Shown here one piece after another: positions 24,247 to 35,512 of a stretch of DNA of 64,000 bases (its first letter is position 1; the number at the start of each line of letters is the position of its first letter). The notes under the pieces were generated by a model. That model was not told where the DNA came from, searched no databases, and saw nothing but the letters and a program-made list of their open reading frames with translations. The position numbers and the translations under genes were made by a program. Origin of the DNA: Dipteronia dyeriana (Eukaryota; Streptophyta; Magnoliopsida; Sapindales; Sapindaceae); NCBI GenBank assembly GCA_032871835.1, contig CM065297.1, positions 64,467,253-64,531,252 on the forward strand. The letters run 5' to 3'.

Positions 24247-24464
24247 GACTTAATGGTAATGATACCCCCTAAATTAAGCGCGAGTTGCTCATTTGTCCCC
24301 TGAAATCTTAAAATGGTCATTAAACTCCCTGAACTATTCGAAATTATAAATGTTGGACAGAATCCACACGGAAATGACTTTCCGTCTCTAATCTAACTCA
24401 CGTGGCTTCCATGTGACAGTGTTAGAAAGGGTAAAATGGGAATTAAATTTTTAAAACTCAGAGG
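24247..24464. repeat. Left terminal inverted repeat of the two-gene MULE
   Basis: It is 218 bp, inverse of 27806-28023, with about 18 mismatches. It includes CTTCCATGTGACAGTGTTAG and AAATTATAAATGTTGGAC in both arms. It probably carries the transposase promoter, since the first ATG lies 155 bp inside it. Confidence 0.92.
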
Positions 24465-24619
24465 GGTAAATTGTGAAAAATAGTTTTGTGAAATTGTAAA
24501 ATCCCCAAATTTTATCGATTAGGGTTTTGTTATTTGACACCGTGTTGGAGAAATTGTTAGAGAAATGGTTGAATAAAATCCCCAAATTTGTTGCTTGATT
24601 GGCGAACAGTGTTGGAGAA

Positions 24620-26732
24620 ATGGTTGGAGCAAGGACAAATGATGGTGAACAACCGCAATACGGTAAGTGTTCTTTGAGATTAAATCATCACATTTGTTTT
24701 ATATGTTGTTGAGGTGTGTTTCACGATGGGTATGACAACCTGAGAAATTGAATTGAAGTTGTTGTATATGTTTTTGTTGGGATGGGTATGGATTTAAAGT
24801 TATTGAAGATGTTGGCTTTATAGCACTTGAGAAATTGTATTCAAACACGTTGTCCATTACAGAACAAACAAAAACTATAAAAGGGAGGGACCACTGCTTA
24901 AATTTAAAAGTTCTGATGTCAAACCCCACTGACAACTTCACATTCATTTTCAACTACATAAAGTGTGTTAGCTTGTTTTTGAATGTTTTTTCCCAACCCT
25001 CTTTCCAAGTTTATTGACTTTGTTTACTTTGACCATTATTTTCTTCAGTTAATTTTGTTTTGATTTCATTTGTAGATCTCGATGACACGGAGATATTATT
25101 CAGCTTTAGGGTGCATCACGGCGGAGGGTATGATGGAGAAATGGAAAACTATATTGGGGGAAAATTTAATTTTTTCGATTATTTGAATCTTGATGAATTG
25201 TCTATGTTGGACCTTGATGATATTGCCTTAGAGTTAGGGTATAAGCTGCCTATCGGGTTTTGGATTCAGATGTCAGGCCAATATTGGGCTTGGATGGATG
25301 TCACACCAAAGTAGTTCACAATGGACAACTTCTGACAGCTGTTGGGGTTGTTCCTAACAACCAAATGTATCCTGTAGCCTATGCTTTGGTGGAGTCTGAG
25401 TGTAGGGATACATAGGTTTGGTTTCTATAGTTGTTGGCTGTGGATTTGGAAATCAACAACTCATATGGGATGGTATGGATTTCAGACACGCAAAAGGGAT
25501 TAATAGAAGCGATTAGTGAATTATTTCCACATTCTGAACATCGATTCTGTGTCAAGCACTTTCACAACAATTTCAAAGGTGAACATAGGGGCTTACTACT
25601 AAAACAGATACTTTGGTGTGCTGCAAAGTCCACAACTGAACAAGAGTAAGGATTTGGGTTTCCATGTATTTCAAAGTTATCTGAATTTGACATTTCATTC
25701 ATCCATTTATGTGTTTTTTTCATTGAATTTGTCTTCACATATGTAATATACTCTTTTTTTTCACTGGGCAGATTTAAAAGGAGTATGGAGAGGATGAGAA
25801 GTGCAAGTGAAGATGCATACAAATGGTTACAAGACAAGGATCCTAATCACTGGTCACTGGCCTTCATCACAAACACTGCTTTATGTGACATGTTATGCAA
25901 TAACATGTGTGAAGCTTTCAACTCAACAATTTTAAATGCTCGTGACAAACCAGTGATCTCTATGATGGAGATGATCAAGAACTACTTGATGAAAAGGCTT
26001 GTGAGGAAAAGAGCTGAACTGGAGAGGTGGAAACATGAAATAGGTCCTAAAGTGTTCAAGCTTGTTGAGAAGGTTAAGCTCGAGAGTAACATTTGCTGCC
26101 CAGAATACTGTGGAAACCATAAATATCAAGTCAGGGGTTATGGAGATGAGCAATATGTTGTGGACATCCAAAACAGGACTTGTGCTTGCAACAAGTGGCA
26201 GTTGACTGGGATGCCATGTATTCATGGAATGTCTGCCTTATTGAATTCCAACCATGGCCCTATTCAATTCGTACACAATATGTACACGAAGGAAACATTT
26301 ATGAAGGCATCTAATCCGGTCATACATGGCATAAATGGGCCAACCATGTGGCCAAACACCAATGAGAAACCTGTTCAAGTTCCAGAATTCAAGAAACAAA
26401 GAGGAAGGCCAAATAAGGCAAGGAATCTTCAATCTGATGAGGTTAGGGTATGAGGGAAACTCAAGCTGAGGAGGAATTACATAAGGATTAAGTGCAACAA
26501 ATGTAATCAATAAGGGCACAATAAGACCACTTGTGAGAAAAGGAAAGGACTTGGCTCTGAAACTGAAGCTACTGATGTTGCTGAATCTACACAACCAAGC
26601 CAAGTTACTGAAGCTACTGATGCTGCTGAATGTACACAACCAAGCCAAGTTACTGAAGCTACTGATGTTGCTGAATCTACTGATCCAAGCCAAGGAACCA
26701 AGGCAACCAAGAGGAAAAGAACCAACCAATAA
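24620..26732 (+). pseudogene. MULE transposase (MuDR-type), internally deleted
   Basis: Exon 1 is 24620-24662 (MVGARTNDGEQPQY), with donor GTAAGT; exon 2 is 25076-25645; exon 3 is 25772-26732. The introns have GT-AG ends and keep frame. The N-terminus (LFSFRVHHGGGYDG, NYIGGKFNFFDY) is the PB1-like domain of plant MULE transposases. It jumps near 25285 straight to GLDGCHTKVVHNGQLL, the first catalytic aspartate block, so the DNA-binding region is deleted, with a frame change there. Then come YPVAYALVES, WISDTQKGLIEAI (second Asp), HRFCVKHFHNNFK, CEAFNSTILNARDKPV (catalytic Glu), the SWIM finger CACNKWQLTGMPCIH and a CCHC knuckle. Two TAG stops in WFL-LLA, a TGA at 26451 and a TAA in the knuckle end any function. 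It would have cut and pasted the element. Confidence 0.88.
26562..26696 (+). repeat. Three 45-bp tandem repeats in the transposase tail
   Basis: ACTGAAGCTACTGATGTTGC recurs at 26562, 26607 and 26652. The repeat encodes a 15-residue unit TEATDVAESTQPSQV near the C-terminus, followed by a basic TKATKRKRTNQ end that looks like a nuclear localisation signal. The frame is preserved across all three units. Confidence 0.92.
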
Positions 26733-27233
26733 CTTGATAGATGTTGTTGCATTTGGGTTTTTGTATGCCTGATGAAAATGTTGGTTTTTGTTGTTATGTT
26801 ATTATATATGCTTTTGGGATGTATTCTGGTACTGATATTTACACTAGATAGACCAGTTTATATTATAATGTTTACATGCCTGATGAACAGGTTAGTTTTG
26901 TTGTTATGCATGATATGTAATGTTTGTTACTGGTTGGTACTCTATCCTTTATATAAAGTTAACCATGGAATGCAGTGACCTGCATTTTCATTTTAGTATA
27001 TTATTCATGTATACTAGTTTCAGGTATATTGGTAGGTACATTCTGGTATGTTGCAAAAATATTTAGGTAGTAGTTGATGCCAAATTGCCAAAGTTAAACA
27101 TGAATTCAATCCAAGTAGGAAGAGTTGTTCATACCAAATTGTAACTTTCATTGCTATCATTGTTAAAAATTACACTTGTTGAACACAAAACTACAACAAC
27201 TTGTTACAATCTCCAGGCCTTCAATTACACAAT
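26733..27233. other. Intergenic segment between the convergent MULE genes
   Basis: This is a 500-bp T-rich stretch with no gene. It contains the 3' regions of both genes, and GTTTTTGTTGTTATG and related TGTTGTTATG repeats near 26789 and 26900. AT-rich poly(A)-like signals are present but no clear AATAAA close to either stop was singled out. Confidence 0.5.
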
Positions 27234-27741
27234 TCACAGACAATTATTCACAACAACAAACAATATCCCTATTGCTAAAACTAAAACACCAATCGACTTT
27301 CTAAAACAACTGACACCATTTTGCTTTCTTATCTTTCTTGCAGAACTAAATTCATCATCTACAGTTGCTCCTACGGTACAGACATACGTAGAGCTTGTAC
27401 CAATGCCTTCAAAACCATTTTCTCCCCCAAATCTCATCTCCAGCTCCCTTATTCTTCTTAGCAACCCGGGAATAATTTTCTTGGACCTTGCACAAATAGG
27501 AGGGTCATACCAACCGAAGAATCGACATCTGACATCACCCTAACAATCACAAAACTCATTTACTGATAAGAAATTATAGAAAGATAATTAACCCATTTAA
27601 ACACCCACAAACCTGAAAATTTGAGCAGCTCCAGAAATGTCTTCCTGGGTTTGAATCTGTCCAAGATGTGTAACACTTTGCTCTTCTTCCACAGAAACAC
27701 CTTGGGTAAAAATCCCCAACATTGAAGCTTCCATCGCTCAT
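27234..27741 (-). CDS. GRF-type zinc-finger protein with C-terminal membrane segment, carried by the MULE
   Basis: Two exons on minus, 27741-27613 and 27539-27234, join in phase 0 (donor CAG|GTTTGT, acceptor TTAG|GGT) and give 144 residues without a stop. Residues 15-53 form a GRF zinc finger: CFCGRRAK, then SNPGRHFWSC, then RCRFFGWYD across the splice. It continues with IIPGLLRRIRELEMR, a short amphipathic helix, and ends in a hydrophobic segment (SIGVLVLAIGILFVVV) before the stop. Small plant proteins of this plan (GRF finger, coiled coil, membrane tail) are common and of unknown function; GRF fingers bind nucleic acid in other proteins. The start ATG is 65 bp inside the right inverted repeat, whose sequence may be its promoter. 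An in-frame upstream ATG at 27834 lies in the repeat itself. Confidence 0.8.
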
Positions 27742-27805
27742 TTCTGCCCTAGAAAACGAAGATGAAGAGAAGGATATAACGAGGAAGCATAAGTCGCCGT
27801 TATAT

Positions 27806-28023
27806 CCTCTGAGTTTTAAAAATTTAATTCCCATTTTACCCTTTCTAACACTGTCACATGGAAGCCATGTGAGTCAGAATAGAGACGGAAAGTTATTTCC
27901 GTGTGAATTCCGTCCAACATTTATAATTTCGAATAGTTTAGGGGGTTTAGTGACCATTTTAAGAATTCAGGAGGCAAACGAGCAACTCAGGCTTAATTTA
28001 GGGGGTATCCTTACCATTAAGTC
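27806..28023. repeat. Right terminal inverted repeat of the two-gene MULE
   Basis: It is the inverse of 24247-24464. It is followed directly by the duplication TATTATTTA. The GRF gene reads out of it. Confidence 0.92.
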
Positions 28024-28032
28024 TATTATTTA

Positions 28033-28616
28033 ATTAGGTCCCATGTTTTGCTTTTTATATTCAGTGGATCCAAAAAGCAATAAAAGAAAGAAGGAAAAAA
28101 AAAGCAGATTATTCAAAATTATCCTATTTTTGGACTTTTTTCATAATTATTTTTGCAATAATAAAGTGTTAATTTATCTTTTCACTTTTTTTATATTCCT
28201 TTTTTTTAATCTTTTTAACTTTTACAATTTAGAATCATTTCTATTTAATTATTTATTTTTAATTGTGGGCTCTTTTAAAGGGAATGAAATGAAAAGTTTT
28301 ATAATCAAAGTTGGGAGCAGTTGAAGATTCTGCTTAATCGTTAAATGAAGTTTCTAAATCATCAGATTTAGTTCACATTATCTCCCAATTATTGTAGTTA
28401 TATTTTTTGGAAATACTCAATTATTGTAGTTGTGAAAACTAAGGTATAATCCGTTATCATTTTTTTTAAAGGTAGTGTTAACGGATTTGAGATAAAAACA
28501 TAAAAGTTTCCTAAATCACCATATTTATCGAAACAAAACAATAAATACAGTCTTTTATTTTTATAGTAAATTTTATATTTTTATAACCCTACCTTTTTTA
28601 TAAATGGAATAGTAAG
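28033..28616. other. AT-rich spacer
   Basis: No gene or clear repeat. Long T-runs dominate (28180-28260). A 93-codon open frame (28043-28324) is Phe/Leu/Lys-biased low complexity. Confidence 0.5.
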
Positions 28617-28625
28617 TTATCATTA

Positions 28626-29360
28626 AGGTAATTACTAATTAGATCTCGAACTTTTTTAAAATTTCAAGTTATTTGTGATTTTTATAAAAACGACCAAATC
28701 GGTCCTTACATTTTTTCCAAGTGCAAATTAGTTCTCCTAACTAAGTTTCGTCAGTAAACTTTAACTGTGAGAGGGTAACATTGTCTTCTAAACAATATAA
28801 TAATGATACATGTATATTTTTTTTAACATGTGTGTATTTTTGTTTATTTTATTTGTGGGTTTTGATTTTTAAATAATTTTGACAACGGTGCTTGTATAAT
28901 ATTAACAAAAAAAAATATAATTACATAAAAATGGTAAAAGACTAAACCGTGAATAAATGGTAACTTTGTTTATAAAATAAGGGTATAATTGACATTATCT
29001 TATTAAAATGTTTTTAGATTATTTTTAGAAAATTTTAATTAAAAAGTGTACAAATGACGTTTCATTAATAATATTTTTAGATTTTGTTGTAATTATAACG
29101 GTAAATTTAATGCATAAAAGACAAAACAAATTTGCTTTAATATGATAAATAAAAGGTATTTACGTACCTTAACTAAAATTGATAAAATCAACTGTTACCA
29201 TTTAACACCGTTAAACCGTTAGAGAAACTAGTTTAATTATTTAGAAAAAGAGAGAGACTAATTCACTTGAGAAAAATGTGAGGACCAATTATGTCACTTT
29301 TAAGTCGCGAACAACTTGGAGTTTTAAAAAAAAAGTCCAGAACCTAATTGGTAATTGCTC
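28626..29360. mobile_element. Small non-autonomous MULE-like element
   Basis: It is flanked by a 9-bp duplication TTATCATTA (28617-28625; 29361-29369). The ends are long imperfect inverted repeats of about 110 bp: left AGGTAATTACTAATTAGATC..., right (complement) GAGCAATTACCAATTAGGTT..., both continuing into an ACTTTTTTAAA block and then CACATTTTTCTCAAGTG-type sequence. It is 735 bp long with no gene. Long inverted repeats plus a 9-bp duplication point to a Mutator-type MITE. Confidence 0.8.
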
Positions 29361-29635
29361 TTATCATTATTATTCGGAAAATGTTTACTTAGGACCAGAT
29401 GCACAAGTTAATAATGATTTTTTTTATCGGTATTAATAAAATTTAATTTTCCCAAGATATAAAAGTATGTTAGATATATTTTTATTTTTATCTTAATTTA
29501 AACCATTACAAATTCATCTTAACTTGTGCATGTATAAATAGATTAAAAGGACCCTTTATTTTAGTTTTTAAGTGTTATGATCAAAATACACCAGTAAGTA
29601 GGTTGAAGTAAAATAAATCTAAACCAAGACCCAAG

Positions 29636-29951
29636 TAGACATGTCACCGGTTCCGGTTCTGGAGGAACCTGAACCGGTTCTGTCTGGGGTGGTTCTGATG
29701 GTCTCTGTTTTTTTTTCTTCTATAAAAAAATTGTTTTGGTGGAACCGTTCGGTTCGAACCAGACCGGAACCACCTGTTCCAGTTCGGTTCGAACCGGACG
29801 GTTCCACAAAAACAAGATCCGAAACCGGAACCGCTATCGTGCACGGTTTCAGTCTGTGTCCGATTCCGGTTCGGAACCTTAAATGACGGTTCGGTTACAG
29901 TTTTTTCAGGTTCGGTTACGAACGGTTCAAACCGAACTGCCAACATGTCTA
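29636..29951. mobile_element. hAT-type MITE rich in GGTTCGGTTCGAACC
   Basis: Its ends are TAGACATGTCACCGG on the left and, on the complement, TAGACATGTTGGCAG on the right. An 8-bp near-duplication GACCCAAG (29628-29635) / GGCCCAAG (29952-29959) fits hAT elements. The 316-bp body is GC-rich and filled with self-complementary GGTTCGGTTCGAACCGG-like runs, so it can form long hairpins. Open frames on both strands come from this repeat and are not genes. Confidence 0.8.
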
Positions 29952-29959
29952 GGCCCAAG

Positions 29960-31422
29960 TAGACTAGTGGATGGAGACTTGAAAGAAGTTCTTACCATGA
30001 ATTGAGTTTTGGTACTGCAAATATTGTTTTACCTTTGCCTATGAAATCGACTCAAATATTATTGGATTAAAAAATAAAGAAGTAAAAGTAAAATAAATTT
30101 ATCAATGGAAATTTATAGAAAATTTTGAGAAATATATGTAAAGAATATCCATATCATTTATAGTTTTATGGAAATTAATAAGCTCCGATCAAGTAAAAAA
30201 AAAAGGTTTTGGTTAATAAAATTGAGGATGATCCGGTAGTAAGTCACTCGCATTCACCTTAACGAGGTTGCAGGTTCTTAGTTACTAATGATACTTACTG
30301 TATCTATAGATGAAAAACACAAAAATTTCTTGAGTTTAGATATAATTATAGATAAAATTGAAATTTTATCTAAAAAAACACAAAATCTTAACCGATCGAT
30401 TTGAACTGGACTCAAAGCTTGACAACTATAGCCTGGAAAGCCCTAATTAAGCCCAAGCACCCCATAATCGTTAATTGAATTTTAAACTCCAATTTGGGCC
30501 TTTGTCAATACAATCAAAACATGCCAAAAAGAGTTTTGATATCTAATTAAGGTTTTGCATTTAGATTTGAGAGCATTTTTAAAGGGGAATTTTCACTCAT
30601 TTACCCTAACTATATGTGAAATTGAACTACTCTATTTTTCTTCTGAGCTATAGGTTACTGAGGATTGGACTCGAACATTTTCAAGTTTGAAGAGTTTCTA
30701 AAATAAGGTGACGATAGACCAAAAAAATAAAAATAAACTTACAATATAAGGTTGTGGGTTCAAGTTGTATCCCCTGTAATAACCTCAGATTATTAGTATA
30801 TTTCATTTTTAAAGACTTAAAAAAGACATGCAAAAGCATATGTTAAAGGAATCAATAATAATTTAATATAAATAAAGATGATCTGAAGAGTGCGACTCTA
30901 GTAAAAGCTAATGAATATCGAATTTCAGTTATGGTGTATAACAAGTCTTGAAATCGAATTTCACTCCATATCAAGAATCATATGAGCTAGGAGGGACCGA
31001 AAACGTATGCAAAAGTACTTCAAGGAGATGCGGAGCCATGGAGACTGCCAGCCGAAGTCATCAACGACCCACGGCAGCTAGGGGAAGGGGAAGCCGGTCA
31101 CCTTTTCATCGGATAGTTTAATATGCTTGTTAGAATTCAGTGTGCCCACAAAGTCATTTAGGGTTAGGGTTTGTGGACAAAGAACACAAGGAGAGACCAT
31201 GAATCCAAGTTGGAGAGGACGCTCTTGCAGAGTGGCTCAATGTGGACGTACGCACACATCAAAATGGGATGTTATAGAAATATGAATAAAATTGCTTTAG
31301 TACAACAATTACAATTTACAATAAAGTCTGTTCCCTCTGTTAGAATTATATTACATTTACTAGTTATATATAGAATTATATTTCTATTTATATTTCATAG
31401 TTATGTTATTATTTACGATGTA
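29960..31422. other. Spacer without recognised gene
   Basis: AT-rich sequence. The part 30980-31260 is less AT-rich, and a 109-codon frame runs 31171-31500 across the MULE border, which argues against it being a gene. Nothing else was supported. Confidence 0.45.
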
Positions 31423-31844
31423 ACTTTATATGTGGATATGGTGAGAAATGTGACTTTTTTGTGTGCATGTTGCAATGATGTCAATGCTTTAATATCTTAA
31501 ATTTAAGAGACATCTATTATGGTGAATTATCCAAATTGTTCTGAAATAATCAATTTTTAATTCTGTTTGTATTTCATCTACACATTGAGAACGAAAAAGC
31601 AGTAACTCATCTCTCTCTCTCTCCCTCCAAAAAAGTTGTCTGAAAATCGATCTACATCTCCTCTCTCTCCAAAAAACTTGTCTCGCTCTAGATTCTGCAC
31701 AAGAAGGTAACATATATTTCTGATCTTCGTTTTTTTATCATGCATTTCTGAGTGGTATAACAATATATTCATTCTTTATGATTTGTTGTCCCAGTCTTTG
31801 TATGAACATTTATGAACATGCATTCTCTGGTTTCTGACTGAGAC

Positions 31845-32480
31845 TTTTTTAAAGGACTCTAAGCTTTTTTGAATGGTATCCGAGCTTTTTGTTAAAGTGT
31901 CTAAGCTTATTTTAAAAGTCTTCGAGCTTTTTTTTTTAAAGTTAATCTCCGAGCTTTTTTAGTGGTCTCTGAGCATTTTTTTAAATGATTCCGAGCTTTT
32001 TTTAATTGGTTCGAGCTTTTTTAAACTGGTTCGAATATTTTTATAACCCTTGCCAAAAAAGCTCGAACCTCTCCCTAAAAATCTCGGGCACTTGGTAAAA
32101 AAGTTTGAACGCTTTCCAAAAAATCTCGAGCTATTTTTGGAAGGGTTCGACTTTTTTTACCAAGTGCCAGAACTTTTTGGGGAAGGGTTCAAGCTTTTTT
32201 GGGGAAGAGTTCGAGCTTTTTTGGAAAGGGTTATAAAAATGTTCGGACCAGTTTAAAAAAGCTCAGACCAATTAAAAAAAACTCGGAATCATTTAAAAAA
32301 AATGCGTCGTAGATTACTAAAAAAAGCTTGGAGATTAACATAAAAAAAAACCTCGGAGACTTTTTAAATAAGCTTGTTTTTGGCATTATCAGAATCATAT
32401 AGGGTTCATACTTTTTTGGGAAGGTAAGGGTTCGAGCCTTTTTAGGAATGTTCCTGAGCTTTTTTTTTTTTTTTCTTTGT
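31845..32480. repeat. Left subterminal GCTCGA array of the large MULE
   Basis: Short units with GAGCTTTTTT or AAAAAAGCTCGAACC occur in both orientations, about 20-30 bp apart. The first half runs as GAGCTTTTTT and the centre as AAAAAAGCTCGAA, so the block folds on itself. Confidence 0.88.
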
Positions 32481-32551
32481 AATGGTTTTTAATTGTAATT
32501 TTAATTTTTATTTTCTTAATAATGGTTTGTGATGATGATTTTGATAGGAGA

Positions 32552-35305
32552 ATGAATCGGGTGAGAATAGTCATATCTTACAACGATCGATGAGAGCAGT
32601 TATCCCAACGGAATTCAGAGGTTTTTAGGTTCCAATAACCTAGGATTGTATCTGTCAAAGAGTATGACCTATGAAGAATTGGTGTTGATCGTAAAAACCG
32701 TTGTGAAGTATGATGTGAACAAATACAGTGCTGATCTACATTCTATATCAATCGTTCCTGGGACTACATGTCACACATTTATAAGAAACGACGATGATGT
32801 TCATTTTATGTTAGGGGAAGATAGGGTGATCCCTTAAGTGTGTGTTAGTCTAATTGATAGAGCAGCAGAGATGTGATAGGTAATGATATCTCTTATCGTG
32901 AAAAATTCCCAACAATTTCAATCGTTTAGCGGAAGCAACCAAGTGTTCACAGAAATGAGAGGGATCAAAGGTCGAGAAAACATGTGTGGTGTCCCACCAG
33001 AAGTAGCCGACAATGCTGATATAGTTGGATCTCAATTCGACGATGTGTTTGGTTGTCAAATTGAGATGAATGATGGGCAATAAAACGACCAATACAATAA
33101 GATCTACAATGACATGAACAATGAGCAAAACACTGAACCGAATCTTAGGACGATTCATGATATGAATAATGAGGCAAATATTGATCTGGTAGATCATGTA
33201 GAGAACACTGAGGAAGAGGAAGAGTTTGTCCAAATGGAAAGACGTGCAAGACATGTACACAGATTTAGTTGCAGTGCACCAGATATGGCTACTTCTGAGG
33301 TCTGGGACAATGTAGCTCCATATGATTATGATAATACCACAACATGGGTTATTCCCGGAGCAGATTCTTACTCGTTTGATATGGGTGGAAGCAGGAACTT
33401 GGTAGAAGGAGAACCTACAAGCATGATTTATAAAGGTTAATTTTTCCCACTAAAAAGGATTTGAATAGACTAGTTGGCCATTTTGCAATGCGGCAGAGCT
33501 TCGAGTGGAAGGTGAAAAAATCCAATAAGACAACATGACATCTAGTCTGTTTGATGGATAATTGTACGTGAAAATTAATTACGGTGAGGAGAGATGAATG
33601 GACGTACTTCCAAGTAAGAAGTTTTGTCAATGAACACACTTGTCTGTTATCCGTTGGAAGATATTCACCATCGCCATCGATAAGCCAGTGCTGTCATAAT
33701 TGGAGAAGTCGTTGCATCTAGACTGCAACAACATGATGGTCGTCTCATGCGTCCTAAGGACATAATCGCCGACATGAAAACAATGTATGACATCCAAATC
33801 CTATACAGTAAGGCATATCAAGCCCTCCATTATGCGTTGTTACTGACCTATGGAACACATGAAGAAAGCTTTGAACTACTACCATCTTTCGGTTACGTGT
33901 TAGAACAATAAAATCATGGCACAATCATTGACTTACAGTGCGACAAATATGGTAAATTTCTCTATTTTTTCATGTCGTTGAGTGCCTCACTTAAAGGATT
34001 CCGAAGGTGTATGCGTCCAATTATTGCAGTTGATGGTACCTATTTGAAGGGAAGATTTGGGGGGGGGGGGGTACAATGTTTATTACAACTGCATAAGATA
34101 GGAACAAACAGATGTATCCAATTGCTTTTGGGTACGGCGACTCAGAAAACAACCTTTCATGAGAGTGGTTTTTGGATTACTTGAAGGGTGCCCTTAGTCA
34201 TATAGATTATCTGGTTTTCATTTTCGATCGACATCCAAGCATTGAAACAGAGATTTCTAAAGTGTTCCCTCATGCCACCCATATCATATGTTGCTGGCAC
34301 TTTTCTAGAAATATTAAGAAACGATTTCACAAAAAGGATGTTACAGGCCATAATGGATGAAGCACCTAGATCGTACACTGAATTGAAATATAACAGGCAC
34401 ATGTAAGAGTTACGTAACTTGTACCAGAATGCATTTGATTATGTCAATGATGTCGGTTCACACAAGTAGTCCCACATACACTGTCCCGAACGAAGATACA
34501 GGGTGATAACAACAAATGTTACGGAATGCATAAACTCATATATGAAATTCGCACTGCAACTGCCTATGTTGACACTAGCAGAGTTCATTAGAAATATGCT
34601 ACAGAGGTAGTTTCACGATCGCCATTGAGCTACACAGTCCATGCGTCATTAGTTGACCGATGTGGTCCATCTTGTGATCGTGTAACGTGTCAAGAAGTGC
34701 GGTTATATGACTATCAATTCGGTCGACTGTAACATATTCTCAGTTAAACGGTCTAGAAAGCAGTAGGCTGTTGACTTGGTCTGGAAGACCTCCACATGCA
34801 ACAAATTTCAAATGGACATGTTTCCATGTTTGCATGCACTCGCAAAGGAAAAGTACATTACTGGCAACAATTTACGCTTTATATTACTGAAAAGTGAATC
34901 TCATTGTTTTCATTATTGTTGTAGAGAGCCAAACTTAGATTTCACATCCCTGTGTGCAGATTACTACAAGAGACAGACACTTATTGATGCGTACTTGGTT
35001 CATATTATGCATATTGGTCATCCTTCTTCATGGGTAGTGCCATCCGACATCGCTGAGTGAGTGGTTTTGAATCCAATCTCAAGGAGACAAGCATGACGTC
35101 TAAAGGCGAGTTGACATGTCTCATCTTCGAAAAAGACAACCACACAGTAGTGTAGCATAATTCCAGAAGATGTTCTAACCAACCTTTGATTAATCATGGT
35201 CTAAGTAGAGGTGTTCCCGAGGAATACCGCTGTAAGTGTAGCATCTGTCATTCAATTGGACACAACAAACATATGTGCCATGATAAGGAGTCTACCGTGG
35301 AATGA
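32552..35305 (+). pseudogene. mudrA-type MULE transposase, decayed
   Basis: Reading starts MNRVRIVISYN (32552), then YLSKSMTYEELVLIVKTVV and TFIRNDDDVHFML, a PB1-like N-terminal domain. A block GQFFPTKKDLKRLVGHFA-like (33435-33500) starts the MuDR DNA-binding domain. IIAVDGTYLKGRF (34020-34055) holds the first catalytic Asp, FIFDRHPSIE with CWHFSRNIKKRF the second, and TNVTECINSYMK the catalytic Glu. A SWIM finger (TCNKFQMDMFPCLHALA, first Cys lost) and a CCHC knuckle CSICHSIGHNKHMC follow. A 13-G run at 34059-34071 and many stops and frameshifts inactivate it. The sister copy at 62083 has the same organisation. Confidence 0.9.
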
Positions 35306-35512
35306 ATTGAGGCGTTGATATTGATGTCATTTCCATTTATTGTAACAGTATGACTTGTACATTCATTTAACGTTTAATTTAGTGGGCTTGTTACTTTTAA
35401 GTTTTCGTATTTTGAGAGGTATGCAATGTGTGTTGTTCTACATTAACAGATTTAAAGAATTGAATCAAAATGAAATTATTAATTTTATTACTATTTTGTT
35501 TCTATACAATAA
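35306..35512. other. Short gap between convergent MULE genes
   Basis: About 200 bp separates the mudrA stop (35305) from the Ulp1-like stop (35513). Both transcripts would end here. AT-rich, no other feature. Confidence 0.6.

Larger units (their letters stand above)
24247..28023. mobile_element. Two-gene MULE with 218-bp inverted repeats
   Basis: Left 24247-24464 and right 27806-28023 are inverted copies about 92% identical by eye, starting GACTTAATGGTAATGATACC and GACTTAATGGTAAGGATACC. A perfect 9-bp duplication TATTATTTA (24238-24246; 28024-28032) marks a Mutator-type insertion. A transposase gene runs right from the left repeat and a GRF zinc-finger gene runs left from the right repeat, so they converge as mudrA and mudrB do in maize MuDR. 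The transposase is broken; the GRF gene looks intact. Its inverted repeats differ completely from those of the 7.6, 31.4 and 61.0 kb copies, so it is another MULE family. Confidence 0.93.

Noticed and set aside
27151..27543. 130-codon open frame on plus
   Set aside because: It is antisense to the second exon of the GRF gene and has no family features.
29641..29958. Open frames of 81-104 codons on both strands
   Set aside because: They are produced by GGTTC/GAACC repeats of the hAT MITE.
31171..31500. 109-codon open frame on plus
   Set aside because: It runs across the target duplication and the left end of the large MULE, so it cannot be a conserved gene.
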